From: JBPESN01 sp051710625
Lineage (GTDB): Bacteria; Pseudomonadota; Gammaproteobacteria; Enterobacterales; Enterobacteriaceae
Assembly: GCF_051710625.1 (NCBI RefSeq)
Contig: NZ_JBPESN010000008.1
Coordinates: 1-64,000 of the forward strand
Length of the DNA: 64,000 bases
Direction of reading: 5' to 3'
This document shows positions 32,004 through 41,501 of the stretch, piece after piece (the first letter of the stretch is position 1; the number at the start of each line of letters is the position of its first letter). Under the pieces are notes generated by a model that was not told where the DNA came from, did not search any database, and worked only from the letters and a program-made list of their open reading frames with translations. The position numbers were made by a program, and so were the translations under genes.

Positions 32004-33123
32004 TGTAGTGGTCAACTAAAACTGGCCACCGCGTTAGCGTTTTTCCAGTATCTATTTTCTGATTCGTTTGGTGGCAACCCACCGTTATATTCATGCGGTC
32101 TGAGTGCGCTGTAATATCCCACGATATAGTCGGTAATTTCATGAGCTGCTTCGCTGAAGCTTATGTAGCCCGTTACCGGTATCCACTCGTTTTTCAGACT
32201 TCTGAAGAAGCGCTCCATCGGACTGTTATCCCGACAGTTACCCCGCCGACTCATGCTTTGTTTGATCCGGTAACGCCACAGCAACTGTCGGAACTGCCTG
32301 CTCGTATAGTGGCTACCCTGATCGCTGTGGAACATTATTCCGGCTGGTTTACCACGCGTTTCCCATGCCATTTCCAGTGCTTTAATGGTCAGTCTGCTGT
32401 CCGGGGAGAACGACATAGCCCAGCCCACCGGTTTCCTCGCGAACAAATGCAAATGCAAGAACAACCGCAAGGTATGGCCAGCGTTTCCCGGTCCAGATAT
32501 ACGTCACATCGCCGCACCATACCTGGATTGGCTCCGTTACAGCGAACTGACGCTCAAGATAATTCGGGATCGCAACATGCGCCTGACCGCCACGGCTTAT
32601 ACCTGTGCGTCGGCTGCTGACAACTGACCAGCCCCAGCTCTTTCATGAGCCTGCCTGCGAGCCAGCCGCCCCATCCGGAAGCCTCTCTGGGTTGCCATGG
32701 TGGTGATACTTCTCGCGCCAGCGGCACCATGGCTGATACTGTGCAGTTCATAAACCTGACTGCGCAATACTGTTCGCCTGCCGTCTGGCCTGTCAGGATG
32801 ACTTTTCCAGTATTTGTAACTGCTGCGATGAGCCCTGAACACGTGGCAGAGTGTGGCCACAGGATAACGCGCTCTGAGTTTCCCGATTAAGGAGAACTGT
32901 TCAGGGAGTCCGACATCAAGAGCGCTGTAGGCTTTTTTAATATTTTATTTTCCATTTCAATGCGTTGTACCTTCTTCTTGAGCTTACGTATTTCGATTTG
33001 TTCCGGGGTTATGGGAGAGGCTTTTGGCGTTTTCCTCTGTCGCTCATCACGCAGTTGTTTTACCCATTTCGTCATCGTAGAAAGGCCGCCGTCCATGGCT
33101 TTTGCTGCGTGCGCGGCGGTGTA
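32004..33123 (-). mobile_element. IS3-family insertion sequence, copy E (right end missing)
   Basis: The left end TGTAGTGGTCAACTAAAACT is intact. The element runs in homology with the other copies up to GCGCGGCGGTGTA inside orfA, where it stops abruptly and malQ sequence begins. About 130 bp of the right end are therefore absent. It joins thiH (left) to malQ (right). Confidence 0.92.
32012..32886 (-). pseudogene. IS3-family transposase OrfB (copy E), broken
   Basis: The catalytic half is readable (MFHSDQGSHYTSRQF, NSPMERFFRSLKNEW) but an insertion near 32445 (AAATGCAAATGCAAG, a small duplicated ATGCAA) and a frameshift near 32670 (after TQRGFRMG) break it. The N-terminal part ATLCHVFRAHRSSYKYWKSH is in another frame. 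The orfA that follows at 32887-33123 lacks its start. Confidence 0.78.
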
Positions 33124-33717
33124 TTCATACAAGGTGCTGTTCTTTGAAGGGGGACCAGACCGGCAATTTTGCGCGCCGGCGGACTATCCCGCGCAGGCGA
33201 TGGCGACGTTGACCACCCATGATCTTGTGACGTTAAGCGGCTTTTGGTAAGGGGCGGATATCAACCTGGCCCATCGGCTCGGCCTGTATGACGACGAGCA
33301 AACCTGGCATCGGCTACTGGCAGAGCGTCATCAGGAACGGCAGGCACTACTCTGGATGCGCTGCGGCGCGCGGACTGCTTGTCAGCCGACACGCCTGCGC
33401 GGGCAGATGAGGTCGCTATGTCATCCTCGTTGAACTCCGCCATACACCGTTTTATGGCGCAAAGCCGCCGCGCGCTGCTGGGTTTACAGCCCGAAGACTG
33501 GCTGGAAATGGCGACGCCGGTCAATGTACCCAGTACTACTGATGCCTATCCTAACTGGCGGCGTAAACTGGCGCGGGATCTGGAAACGATGTTTAGCGAC
33601 CCTGACATAATCCGGCTGCTTACGGCGGTTGGAGACGGGCGCCGCCTTGCTTTGGCGCCTGCGCTGGGCCGTTCGACTAAGAGAGCGCAGGACGATAACG
33701 ACGATCGTCCGGGGTAA
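33124..33717 (+). pseudogene. malQ: 4-alpha-glucanotransferase (amylomaltase), 3' remnant
   Basis: MalQ processes maltodextrins. The remnant begins at the IS edge with FFEGGPDRQF, then YPAQAMATLTTHDLVTLSGF, where an in-frame TAA follows. Continuing pieces are ADINLAHRLGLYDDEQTW and, after a frameshift, FMAQSRRALLGLQPEDWLEM, TPVNVPSTTDAYPNWRRKL and DLETMFSDPDIIRLL. The catalytic core is missing. gntT, which in E. coli lies between malQ and nfuA, is absent. Confidence 0.9.
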
Positions 33718-33849
33718 TGGCGTTAAATAAGAACGTAGTCACCGGGTGCAGGGGGCCCGCAGTCAGCAGCGCAAGCCGTTTGCCTTGGCACACCGGTCCG
33801 GGAGCGCGGCGGCTGGAACGACCCCCACCTGCTTGAGGGTCGTCAGGCA

Positions 33850-34425
33850 TTAATAGTAGGAGTGCTCGCCGCGCTGATGCTCGGTGAGATCGCGCACGCC
33901 CTTCAGTTCAGGGAATTTTTTTAGCAGCTCTTTCTCAATCCCTTCTTTAAGGGTGTAGTCCACCATTGAGCAGCCATTACAGCCGCCGCCAAACTGCAGG
34001 ATGGCAAGCATATCGTCGGTAATTTCCATCAGTGTCACCTGGCCGCCGTGGCCGGCTAACTGCGGATTGATCTGCGACTGCAGCAGATATTCTACGCGCT
34101 CGATAAGCGGCGCGTCGTCGCTCACTTTGCGCATCTTGGCATTGGGCGCTTTGAGGGTTAGCTGAGAGCCAAGCTTATCCGTAACGAAGTCAATTTCCGC
34201 ATCCTGCAAATAAGGGGCAGAAAGTTCATCCACATAGGCAGAGATTTTATCGAACTTCAGTTCGGTATCGGTGGCTTCCACCGCATCCGGCGGGCAGTAC
34301 GAGACGCCGCATTCCGCATTGGGCGTGCCAGGGTTGATAACGAACACGCGGATCTGGGTGCCCGGTTCCTGATTGGACAGTAATTTGGCAAGATGTTCCT
34401 GGGTAGCATCAGTAATACGGATCAT
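33850..34425 (-). CDS. nfuA: Fe-S cluster carrier protein NfuA
   Basis: NfuA carries [4Fe-4S] clusters to apo-proteins under stress. The protein is 191 residues, starting MIRITDATQEHLAKLLSNQE (the upstream MNL is not conserved). It has an N-terminal degenerate A-type domain and a C-terminal Nfu domain with the cluster cysteines in FGGGCNGCSMVDYTLKEGIE. It ends DLTEHQRGEHSYY. Intact. Confidence 0.97.
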   Translation of the reverse strand: MIRITDATQEHLAKLLSNQEPGTQIRVFVINPGTPNAECGVSYCPPDAVEATDTELKFDKISAYVDELSAPYLQDAEIDFVTDKLGSQLTLKAPNAKMRKVSDDAPLIERVEYLLQSQINPQLAGHGGQVTLMEITDDMLAILQFGGGCNGCSMVDYTLKEGIEKELLKKFPELKGVRDLTEHQRGEHSYY

Positions 34426-34505
34426 AAGATTCACTCAATAGTTGATTAAATTAGTCAGATATTATACGCCTTTTCCCCTACAGACTACAAGGTGCGGCAA
34501 ATGCT

Positions 34506-35134
34506 TCACAGCCGCACCTCACGGGCATGATGACGCAATAGTAGACGGCTGATTTCGCCGGCTGTGCTGCCCGTGGTAACCACATCATCCACCATCGCCA
34601 CCCGTTTGCCGGCTACATCGGCGAGGCACAGAAAGGCGCTGCAAAGGTTATGCCGGCGTTGGCGGGCGCGAAATAACCCTTGAGCCTGCCAGGGCATCTG
34701 CAGCCAGTGTGCCGGGGCGCGGGTGAGCAGCTCAGTTTGATTATAGCCTTTCCGCCAGTGACGGTAAGCATGCAAAGGCACATTAAGCAACAAATCCGGC
34801 TTCTCCTCACCCGCGGCGGCGCGCTCGCGCCAGCGCAGCCATAGCAGTCGGGCAAGCACGCGGGCAAGGCCAGTGTCGCCGTGATATTTAAGTTTTTTAC
34901 CAGGCGGCTGAGCGGCGGGCGGTAATTTCCCACCGCAAGCAGGCTGTGCCAAAGCGGGGCCCGCAGCTGGTAGCGTCCGCACGGCTGCCGTTCGCTGCCC
35001 CCAGGCAACCCGCAGCGTGGGCAGGCGGTTGCCCGTTCCGTCAGCAGAACGCTGACGCCGCCACGGTAAATGGCGTGATGGCTAAACCAAAGTGGCTGTC
35101 GGCATAGCCAACAGAGGGCGCCGATTGTTAGCAT
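34506..35134 (-). pseudogene. gntX: ComF/GntX family phosphoribosyltransferase-like protein, frameshifted
   Basis: This family pairs an N-terminal zinc ribbon with a phosphoribosyltransferase fold; in some bacteria it aids use of external DNA. The start (MLTIGALCWLCRQPLWFSHH) and CPRCGLPGG are in one frame up to PPLSRLVK. The remainder (KYHGDTGLARVLARLLWLRW to MVDDVVTTGSTAGEISRLLL) is in another. The switch lies in a run of six A/T (34893-34898); seven would restore the frame. The C-terminus is about ten residues short. It diverges from bioH with 41 bp between. Confidence 0.88.
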
Positions 35135-35175
35135 GGTGTCATACCTCCTTGTTTCCGACTTTTGGACAATAACAA

Positions 35176-35949
35176 ATGGCGTCACTGTTTTGGCAAACAA
35201 CCGGTACCGGCGATCGTGATCTTGTGCTGCTGCACGGATGGGGATTGAATGCCGAGGTCTGGTCTTACATTGTTCCGCGGCTGGTGCCGTACTTTCGTTT
35301 GCATCTGGTGGATCTGCCGGGGTATGGCCGTAGCCGCGGTTATGGCGCGCTGATTCTTGAGGAGATAGCGGAGGAAGTGGCGTCGCGAGCTCCCCACGGC
35401 GCGTTGTGGCTGGGCTGGTCGCTTGGCGGACTGGTGGCGACGACGGTAGCGCGCCGGCGCCCACAGGCGGTAGCGGGTCTAGTCACTGTTGCCTCTTCCC
35501 CGCGTTTTTGCGCCGACGGTGACTGGCCGGGGATGCGACCTGAGGTGCTGGAAGGGTTTGCACGCGAGCTGCGCCAGGATTTCACCCGCACCGTCAGCCG
35601 TTATCTCGGCCTGCAAACGCTGGGAACGGCGTCCGCGCGTCAGGATACGCGCTGGTTGAAAAGCGTGGTACTGGCGCACCCGGCGCCTGCGACCGAGGTT
35701 CTGACCGGCGGGCTGGCACTACTGCGCAAAAGCGACGTGCGCAAGGCACTGGACCAACTTGACGTGCCACTGCTGCGCCTATACGGCTATCTGGATGGTC
35801 TGGTGCCGCGTAAAGTGGTCCCGCTGGTGGATGAATTGAGTCCCGCCAGTCAGAGCATTATCTTTGCCGGCGCGGCGCATGCGCCGTTCATTTCCCACCC
35901 AGCGCTGTTTTGCCAGGCGCTGTGCGATTTCAGCCAGCGCGAATCCTGA
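35176..35949 (+). CDS. bioH: pimeloyl-ACP methyl ester carboxylesterase
   Basis: BioH removes the methyl group from pimeloyl-ACP ester to end the early biotin pathway. The protein is 257 residues, an alpha/beta hydrolase with LLHGWGLNAEVW, nucleophile Ser in LGWSLGGLVA, Asp in YGYLDGLVPRKV and His in GAAHAPFISHP. Intact, in keeping with intact birA, so biotin metabolism seems conserved. Confidence 0.96.
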   Translation: MASLFWQTTGTGDRDLVLLHGWGLNAEVWSYIVPRLVPYFRLHLVDLPGYGRSRGYGALILEEIAEEVASRAPHGALWLGWSLGGLVATTVARRRPQAVAGLVTVASSPRFCADGDWPGMRPEVLEGFARELRQDFTRTVSRYLGLQTLGTASARQDTRWLKSVVLAHPAPATEVLTGGLALLRKSDVRKALDQLDVPLLRLYGYLDGLVPRKVVPLVDELSPASQSIIFAGAAHAPFISHPALFCQALCDFSQRES

Positions 35950-36031
35950 GGGCGTTGGCGGCCGGCAAGAGTTCAGCCATGAGACAGTATAGGGCGCAGA
36001 GCGAGCAGATTCACTCGGTCGCTAACGGTCG

Positions 36032-37717
36032 CTAAGCGTTTCCTGCCAATAGGAAAGCATAGGGTACGGTCAGCGGAGGCCTGCTAACCGTACACTCGGC
36101 GGTCAGCAGGCGATAATCGCCGTCAGATAAGGTGCAACTTACCGTTTTATTCGCCAAATTAAAGAGACACAGCAGCCGCGCTGGCCGGCGGCGCGGCGGT
36201 AAAAAGCGAGAGCAGGGCATTATCCCACTCCAGGACTTCCATGGCAGCATCAGGATGAAACGCTTGTTTGTCGGCGGCGCAGGTGGATAAGCGTGCTCAA
36301 CGCCTGGAAAACCCGCGCGCGCCGGCTGGTTTCATCATCCAGCATCGCTTCAATGATTTTCAACGGGTACTTCTCTCGATTAACCGCGCGATTATGGCCG
36401 GCGGCCTTGACCCCTTCATAGTCATTACGCGACCTGAGGATACTTTGCACATAGACCGCGGGCACGCCGGGAAACGCCAGCAGAATGGCATGGGCGAGAA
36501 TAAAGCGGCCAAGCCGCGTCTCATCGCTATCCTCGCGCCGATTGAGCGCATCCAAATAGGTGACATTGATTTCATAAGGGGTTGCTGGTACCGTCAGTGT
36601 TTTGTTTATACGAAACCAGGGCGCCTTCCGACTCCAGATCGCGCATCAGCCGGATGATCTCCGCCTCCGGCAGAATGCCGCGCAGCGGGTTCATCCCGAT
36701 CCCATCATGGGAGGCGAGAAAATTGAAAAATGTAGTAGCACCGCTACCGATCTCAAGCCCTGCTGCCCAATGACGCAGGGCGCGGCTGCTGCCGTTGTGC
36801 AGGGCGTGCAGCACCAGCGGCGGAAGCGGGAACTGATAGACCATCTGCGCTTTATCGCGGCCATTGCCAAAATAGCTGATATTGTCCTTATGGGGCACGT
36901 TGGTTTCGGTAATAATCACCGTTCCCGGCGCCACCTCATCGCAAATGGCGCGAAACAGCTTTACCAGCAGATGGGTGCGGGGTAGATGGATACAACGGGT
37001 GCCCACCTCTTTCCACAAAAATAGCCCACCGTGTTCAGACGGATATAGTCCGCCCCCTGTATCAGGTAATGTAGCAATACGCCGATAACGGCGATTAAAA
37101 CCTGGGAGTTGTTGAAATTGAGATCCACCTGATCGGCGCTGAAGGTGGTCCGTAAATAACGGGTGCTGCCGTCCTGCGCGGTAAATGGCGTCAGCAGCGG
37201 CGATGTGCACGGGCGCGTCACGCTGGCGAGATCGGTCGCGGGGGGAACGCAATAAAAAAATTGTCATAAGCCTGCTGGCCTGCCAGATAGCCTTTCACCC
37301 ACCGGCTGTCGGCAGACATACGGTTGCAGACGAAATCGAACATCAGCCGGGTGGTAAGATTGAGTTCGCCTATCTGCTGCCAACTGCCGACGATAAAATT
37401 GACCTGCTGATAATCGATGACGGAAAAGCCATCGTCGGAAGAGTAGGGATAGAACGGCAGCAGATGCACCAGGGAAAATGTGTTGCGCAGGCGATGGTTG
37501 AAAAAGGTGCTAAAGGTGTCAAGCGTGGGTTTTTCAGCCTCCATGAACTGGTTAACATATAGATAATAAGCACGATATCATCCTCACCCCAATGCGCTTT
37601 GCGCGCCTGATGCGGCGTGGATTTAACGAAGCTGATTTGGCTCTTGATGGTATCCAGTTGCCCCTGGCTTAAGGCGGTGGGGTAAATCTCTCTCAGCAAG
37701 CGGGTTATGGCTTCCAT
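36032..37717 (-). pseudogene. sucrose phosphorylase-like GH13 enzyme, multiply broken
   Basis: Consecutive fragments in different frames follow a glycoside hydrolase 13 sugar phosphorylase. They are the start MEAITRLLREIYPTALSQ, then SLVHLLPFYPYSSDDGFSVI and LMFDFVCNRMSADSRWVKGY, then VAPGTVIITETNVPHKDNIS (with the acid/base Glu), then FFNFLASHDGIGMNPLRGIL, then FPGVPAVYVQSILRSRNDYE. At least five frame changes occur (near 37540, 37230, 36970, 36560 and 36250). The family phosphorolyses sucrose or glucosylglycerate; the exact substrate cannot be told. Confidence 0.85.
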
Positions 37718-37892
37718 TATGTCACCTTGTTAATGTGACGAAGGTTCTGACACAGCATAAACATGGCAATGACGCCTAGTGTTACTGTAGCTACTGGTGA
37801 CGAAATCGCCAAGGGGATTGCGCTGGCGTGTGGTGAGAAAAAAAGGGGAATTAGGATAAAAATCTTTTCAATTTAATGAATTAACAGCGATA

Positions 37893-38182
37893 TTAAGAAT
37901 GCGCCGGAAACCACCATTTTAACGTGACACCCGACGTTGGCGCAACGCTGCCAACGGCACCGGCGACAGGGTAAGCCGGCAGCAACTGCTGCGCTCGCAT
38001 GAACGGCAGGCGCCGGCGGCAGTATTGTCGCCGGCAACCCGCTCCACCTGCCCCATCATCTCCAGCCGTTCCAGCATCGCCGCAGCCATCGCCTGGGGCA
38101 GCCGCAGCGCAGGGCCAGGGTGCGGGCATCCCCCCTGGCCCATCAGTTCCAGCGCGTCGCGCAACTGCATCAGACCGGACAC
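37893..38182 (-). pseudogene. feoC: FeoC-like iron transport regulator, C-terminal frameshift
   Basis: FeoC is a small winged-helix protein that stabilises FeoB. The start MSGLMQLRDALELMGQGG and QAMAAAMLERLEMMGQVERV match, and the cysteine cluster CRSCERSSCC is present. In this frame it ends RQRRVSR at 37919. The family ending resembling LREWWALR appears in the neighbouring frame as LKWWFPAHS, stopping at 37893, so a frameshift near 37980 is likely. It follows the feoB remnant closely. Confidence 0.7.
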
Positions 38183-38191
38183 CGCGCCTCC

Positions 38192-40486
38192 TTAGTGGCA
38201 GCTTTCGCTGCCGGCGGGCTGGCAACAGGGTGTCGTTTTCGGCGCGCTTAGCCCCGCCTGGAAACGATCCCGACAGCGGTAAAGACAAGCAATCAGCAGG
38301 TCGTTGACTACGATAACGGTGGCTATCGCCATCGTGCTGTACAGCGCGATGGTGCATGAAGGTGGCCGTCTGATAAAACAGCGTTGCCAGCGAATAGGCC
38401 ACATTGACGCCCCATAGTGCGGATAGAGCAGCATCCAGCCGCGACTGCTTTCGCGGGTGATGGTGCCCAGGACCGAAATACAGGGCACATACAACAGGAC
38501 AAAGATCAGATAGCTATAGGAGGCAATAACGCTGCCGAACTTACTGCTCATCATGCCCATAGCGCCACCGCTCATCTGGCCGTCGCCTTTGCTGGCTTGC
38601 GAGGACGCTGAAACTGAAGACATCCTGCAGACCTTGCCAGGTTTCCGTCATCGCGCCGGATAATTCATCCAGCAAATCGAACGCCTCCGGCTCGAACGGG
38701 GTACGGGTGATCTGTTCGGCGGTATATAACGTATTTAGCGTCCCCACCACCACCTCTTTCGCCATCGCACCGCTGATAAGACCGACCGTGGCCTGCCAGT
38801 TATCCTCATGGACGCCCATCGGTTTAAGCAGGGGGCAGGGTCTTGCTCACCCTCGCCAGCGCCGAATGCTTAACGCTATCCGCCGCTTCGCCGTGCAGGG
38901 TGAAGCTGTTCAAGGCGCCAATCAGCATGCTAACGAGGACAATGACTTTAACGGCCCGCAATACGAAGCGTTTCAGCCGCTGCCAGGTTTGCAACAGCAG
39001 GCTTTTGATATGCGGCACGTGATACACCGGCAGTTCCATGATGAAGGGAATCGCTTCGCCCCGCATCAGCGTGTATTTGAGCATCAGGCCGGTCAGGACC
39101 GCGACCACGATGCCCAGAGCAAGAACACCAGCGTAGCGCTATGTCGTCCGAAAAAGGTCGCGGCGTAAACGGCGAAAATCACCAGCCGTGCGCCGCAGGA
39201 CATGAAGGGCGCCACATCATGATGGTCATCAGCCGCTCGCGCGGCGCGTTAAGCGTACGAGCGCCCATAACCGATGGTACATTGCAGCCGAAACCGACAA
39301 TCAGCGGAACAAACGACTTGCCCGGCAGACCAAGGGATTGCATCAAGCGGTCGATGACGAACGCGGCGTGCGCCATATAGCTGGAATCTTCCAGGAACGA
39401 CAGACACAAATACATAATGCCGATTTGCGAAATTAGCGGCAGTACGGTGTTGATCCCGCCGCCCACCCCCCTGGGCCAGCAGCAGCGTCAGCCATTGGGG
39501 CGCATGCAGCTGATAGGCCCAGCCACTGGGTGCCGTCGATGGACAGCGCGGCGGACCTGCCCTCGAACATCGGCTGCAGGTCGCCGCCGAGGTTGATGGC
39601 GAGGATGAACATCAAATACATCACCATAAAAAACAGCGGCACGCCAAGCCAGCAGTTAAGAAGCAGGGCGTCAAGTCGCGCGGTCAGGCGATTGACCGGC
39701 GTCAAATGGCCGTTACTCACGGCCTGACAGAGGGCGATGGTGGTGGCATAGCGGGCGTCAGCGATCATCAACGCCGCATTCTGCTGCATGTCCGCGCGCA
39801 GACTTTCCAGCCGCTGGGGCGAGGTCAACAGATCCCGGCTGTGAATATCCCCTTCCAGCATGTGCAGCGCCAGCCAACGTCGCTGTCGCGGCGTGTAGTT
39901 GGCCGGGAGTAAACGGCTGCAGCCGTTCTACCGCCTGGCCGACGGCGGGCGGATAGTCAACCGTAAGGGACGGCGCTGCCGGTAGCGGACCGTCAAGCTC
40001 CGCCTTCAACGCTTCAATGCCTTCGGCGCGGGTGGACACCAGGGAAATTACCGGGCAACCCAGCCGCCGCTCCAGCGCCGGAATATCGATGGTAATGCCC
40101 TGGCTGCGGGCGATATCCAGCATATTCAGCGCCACGATGCAGGGAATACCCAGCTCCAACAATTGCAGCGTCAGGTAGAGATTTCGCTCCAGATTGGCGG
40201 CGTCGACCACGTTGATAAGCACATCGGCCTGCCGTTCGAGGATATAGCGATAGGCAATTTGTTCGTCAAGCGAGCTTTGCTGCGAAAGCGTCGTCAGGGA
40301 ATAGGTGCTCGGCAGATCAACGAGCGTTATGCGCTGCGCGGGGGTGGTAAAAAAGCTTTCTTTGCGTTCCACCGTGACGCCGGCCCAGTTACCGACCCGC
40401 TGGCGAGCGACGGTCAACTGGTTAAAAAGGGTCGTTTTGCCCGCGTTGGGATTACCGATCAAGGCCACAGTGCGTGTAGTGATCAT
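38192..40486 (-). pseudogene. feoB: ferrous iron transporter FeoB, multiply frameshifted
   Basis: FeoB is the inner-membrane Fe(II) importer with an N-terminal G domain. The start TVALIGNPNAGKTTLFNQLT (G1) and VGNWAGVTVERKES (G2) are intact, but G3 reads DLPSTYS in place of DLPGTYS. Frames change near 39900, 39470, 39190, 38825, 38640 and 38390. The membrane parts are still recognisable (MYLMFILAINLGGDLQPMFE, GLPGKSFVPLIVGFGCNVPS, MAKEVVVGTLNTLYTAEQI). It ends KTTPCCQPAGSESCH. Clearly dead. Confidence 0.94.
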
Positions 40487-40559
40487 TAATGAAACCTGTA
40501 AGCAGTAACAAATACAAACGGATTGCCCCGAGCGGGCGGCGCGAGCGGGGCGGATCGGG

Positions 40560-40781
40560 TCAATGGCCGGTACGGCTCAACAAGAGCAGTGACAAATCTT
40601 TTTTTCGCAGCACCAGCTGCACTCGTCCCACCTTGATCTGCACGGGATCGCCCAGCGGCGCGACACGCACTACCTGAAACGAGCTACCGGGCAACATGCC
40701 GAGCGACAGCATTTTCTGCCGGAAGGCGAGGAAGATCTCTTTGGCATAGGCGGTAATTTTATAATGGTGCTGCAGTTGCAT
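40560..40781 (-). CDS. feoA: ferrous iron transport protein FeoA
   Basis: FeoA is a 73-residue SH3-like cytoplasmic partner of FeoB. MQLQHHYKITAYAKEIFLAF, then FRQKMLSLGMLPGSSFQVVR, then APLGDPVQIK and LVLRKKDLSLL cover the whole family. The start fits; the longer upstream frame is not conserved. It is the only unbroken gene of feoABC and has no working partner here. Confidence 0.88.
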   Translation of the reverse strand: MQLQHHYKITAYAKEIFLAFRQKMLSLGMLPGSSFQVVRVAPLGDPVQIKVGRVQLVLRKKDLSLLLLSRTGH

Positions 40782-41501
40782 AATGACCTTCTTGATGGCG
40801 ACCGTAAGCGCGGTGGAAACGGCAATAACCTTGATACCCTTCACTACTGCATGTCGGGTCGGGCTGGCGCGATGTAAAATGATACAAATGGTAAAAGTAA
40901 TAGTTATCAATAACAATAGTTTTAACACTTTATCACCCAAGTCAAATAAAACAAACCCTCAACTAAATTCTTTTTTTCAATGACAGATAAAAAATATTGC
41001 TAACAAGATTCTGTAACTTCATGTTTTTAAAGTGGTAATTGTCGATTTTAGGCATGAGTATATCTTTCGTGCGGGTGGGATGCTGTTATTTTATTTTGCA
41101 GTAACGCACGGCGAAGAAATGAAAATAACCCTGTGCCCCTAGGCCATAAATATTAAATAAGCGACGGAAAATGAGTTAATAAAAATATAATATTAATTAT
41201 TAAAATTGAATGTAATTAGCCGGTGTAGGAAATTATATTTGAAGCAAAATAATTGCAGAAATAATTTATTTGCTTTTCTGCCATTCCCGCGGTAGGTGCC
41301 GTAAAGCCGCCTTGGCGCCATTCACCGCTAACAGCCGGGGAGCCTTCCCCGACCGCTAGGGGTCAGGCATCACCAGGCGGCGCCGTTGGGGTGACGACTC
41401 GCTCTCGTCTATAGAGCGGGCCTGCTTGCCGTATCCCACAGGTCCGTCGCCGCTCGCCGACGTATTAACGCCGGTTGCCCAGCGCGTCGCCCATGGCGCT
41501 A
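40782..41501. other. gene-free AT-rich region between feoA and tex
   Basis: 720 bp without a supported gene. The feoA-proximal part should hold the feo promoter; GTTATCAATAAC at 40903-40914 is an inverted repeat that could be a degenerate Fur or Fnr site. The middle (41090-41280) is strongly AT-rich (ATAAAAATATAATATTAATT) and looks like decayed sequence. The last 200 bp are GC-rich with short frames unrelated to known proteins. Nothing further is seen. Confidence 0.55.

Noticed and set aside
36032..37717. An intact alpha-amylase family gene split into several small genes
   Set aside because: The pieces form one continuous enzyme in order with frame changes, and no piece has its own start signal.
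40782..41501. Small genes, a CRISPR array or a mobile island in the AT-rich gap
   Set aside because: No repeats, no conserved frame and no RNA-like structure seen; better explained as promoter space plus decayed sequence.
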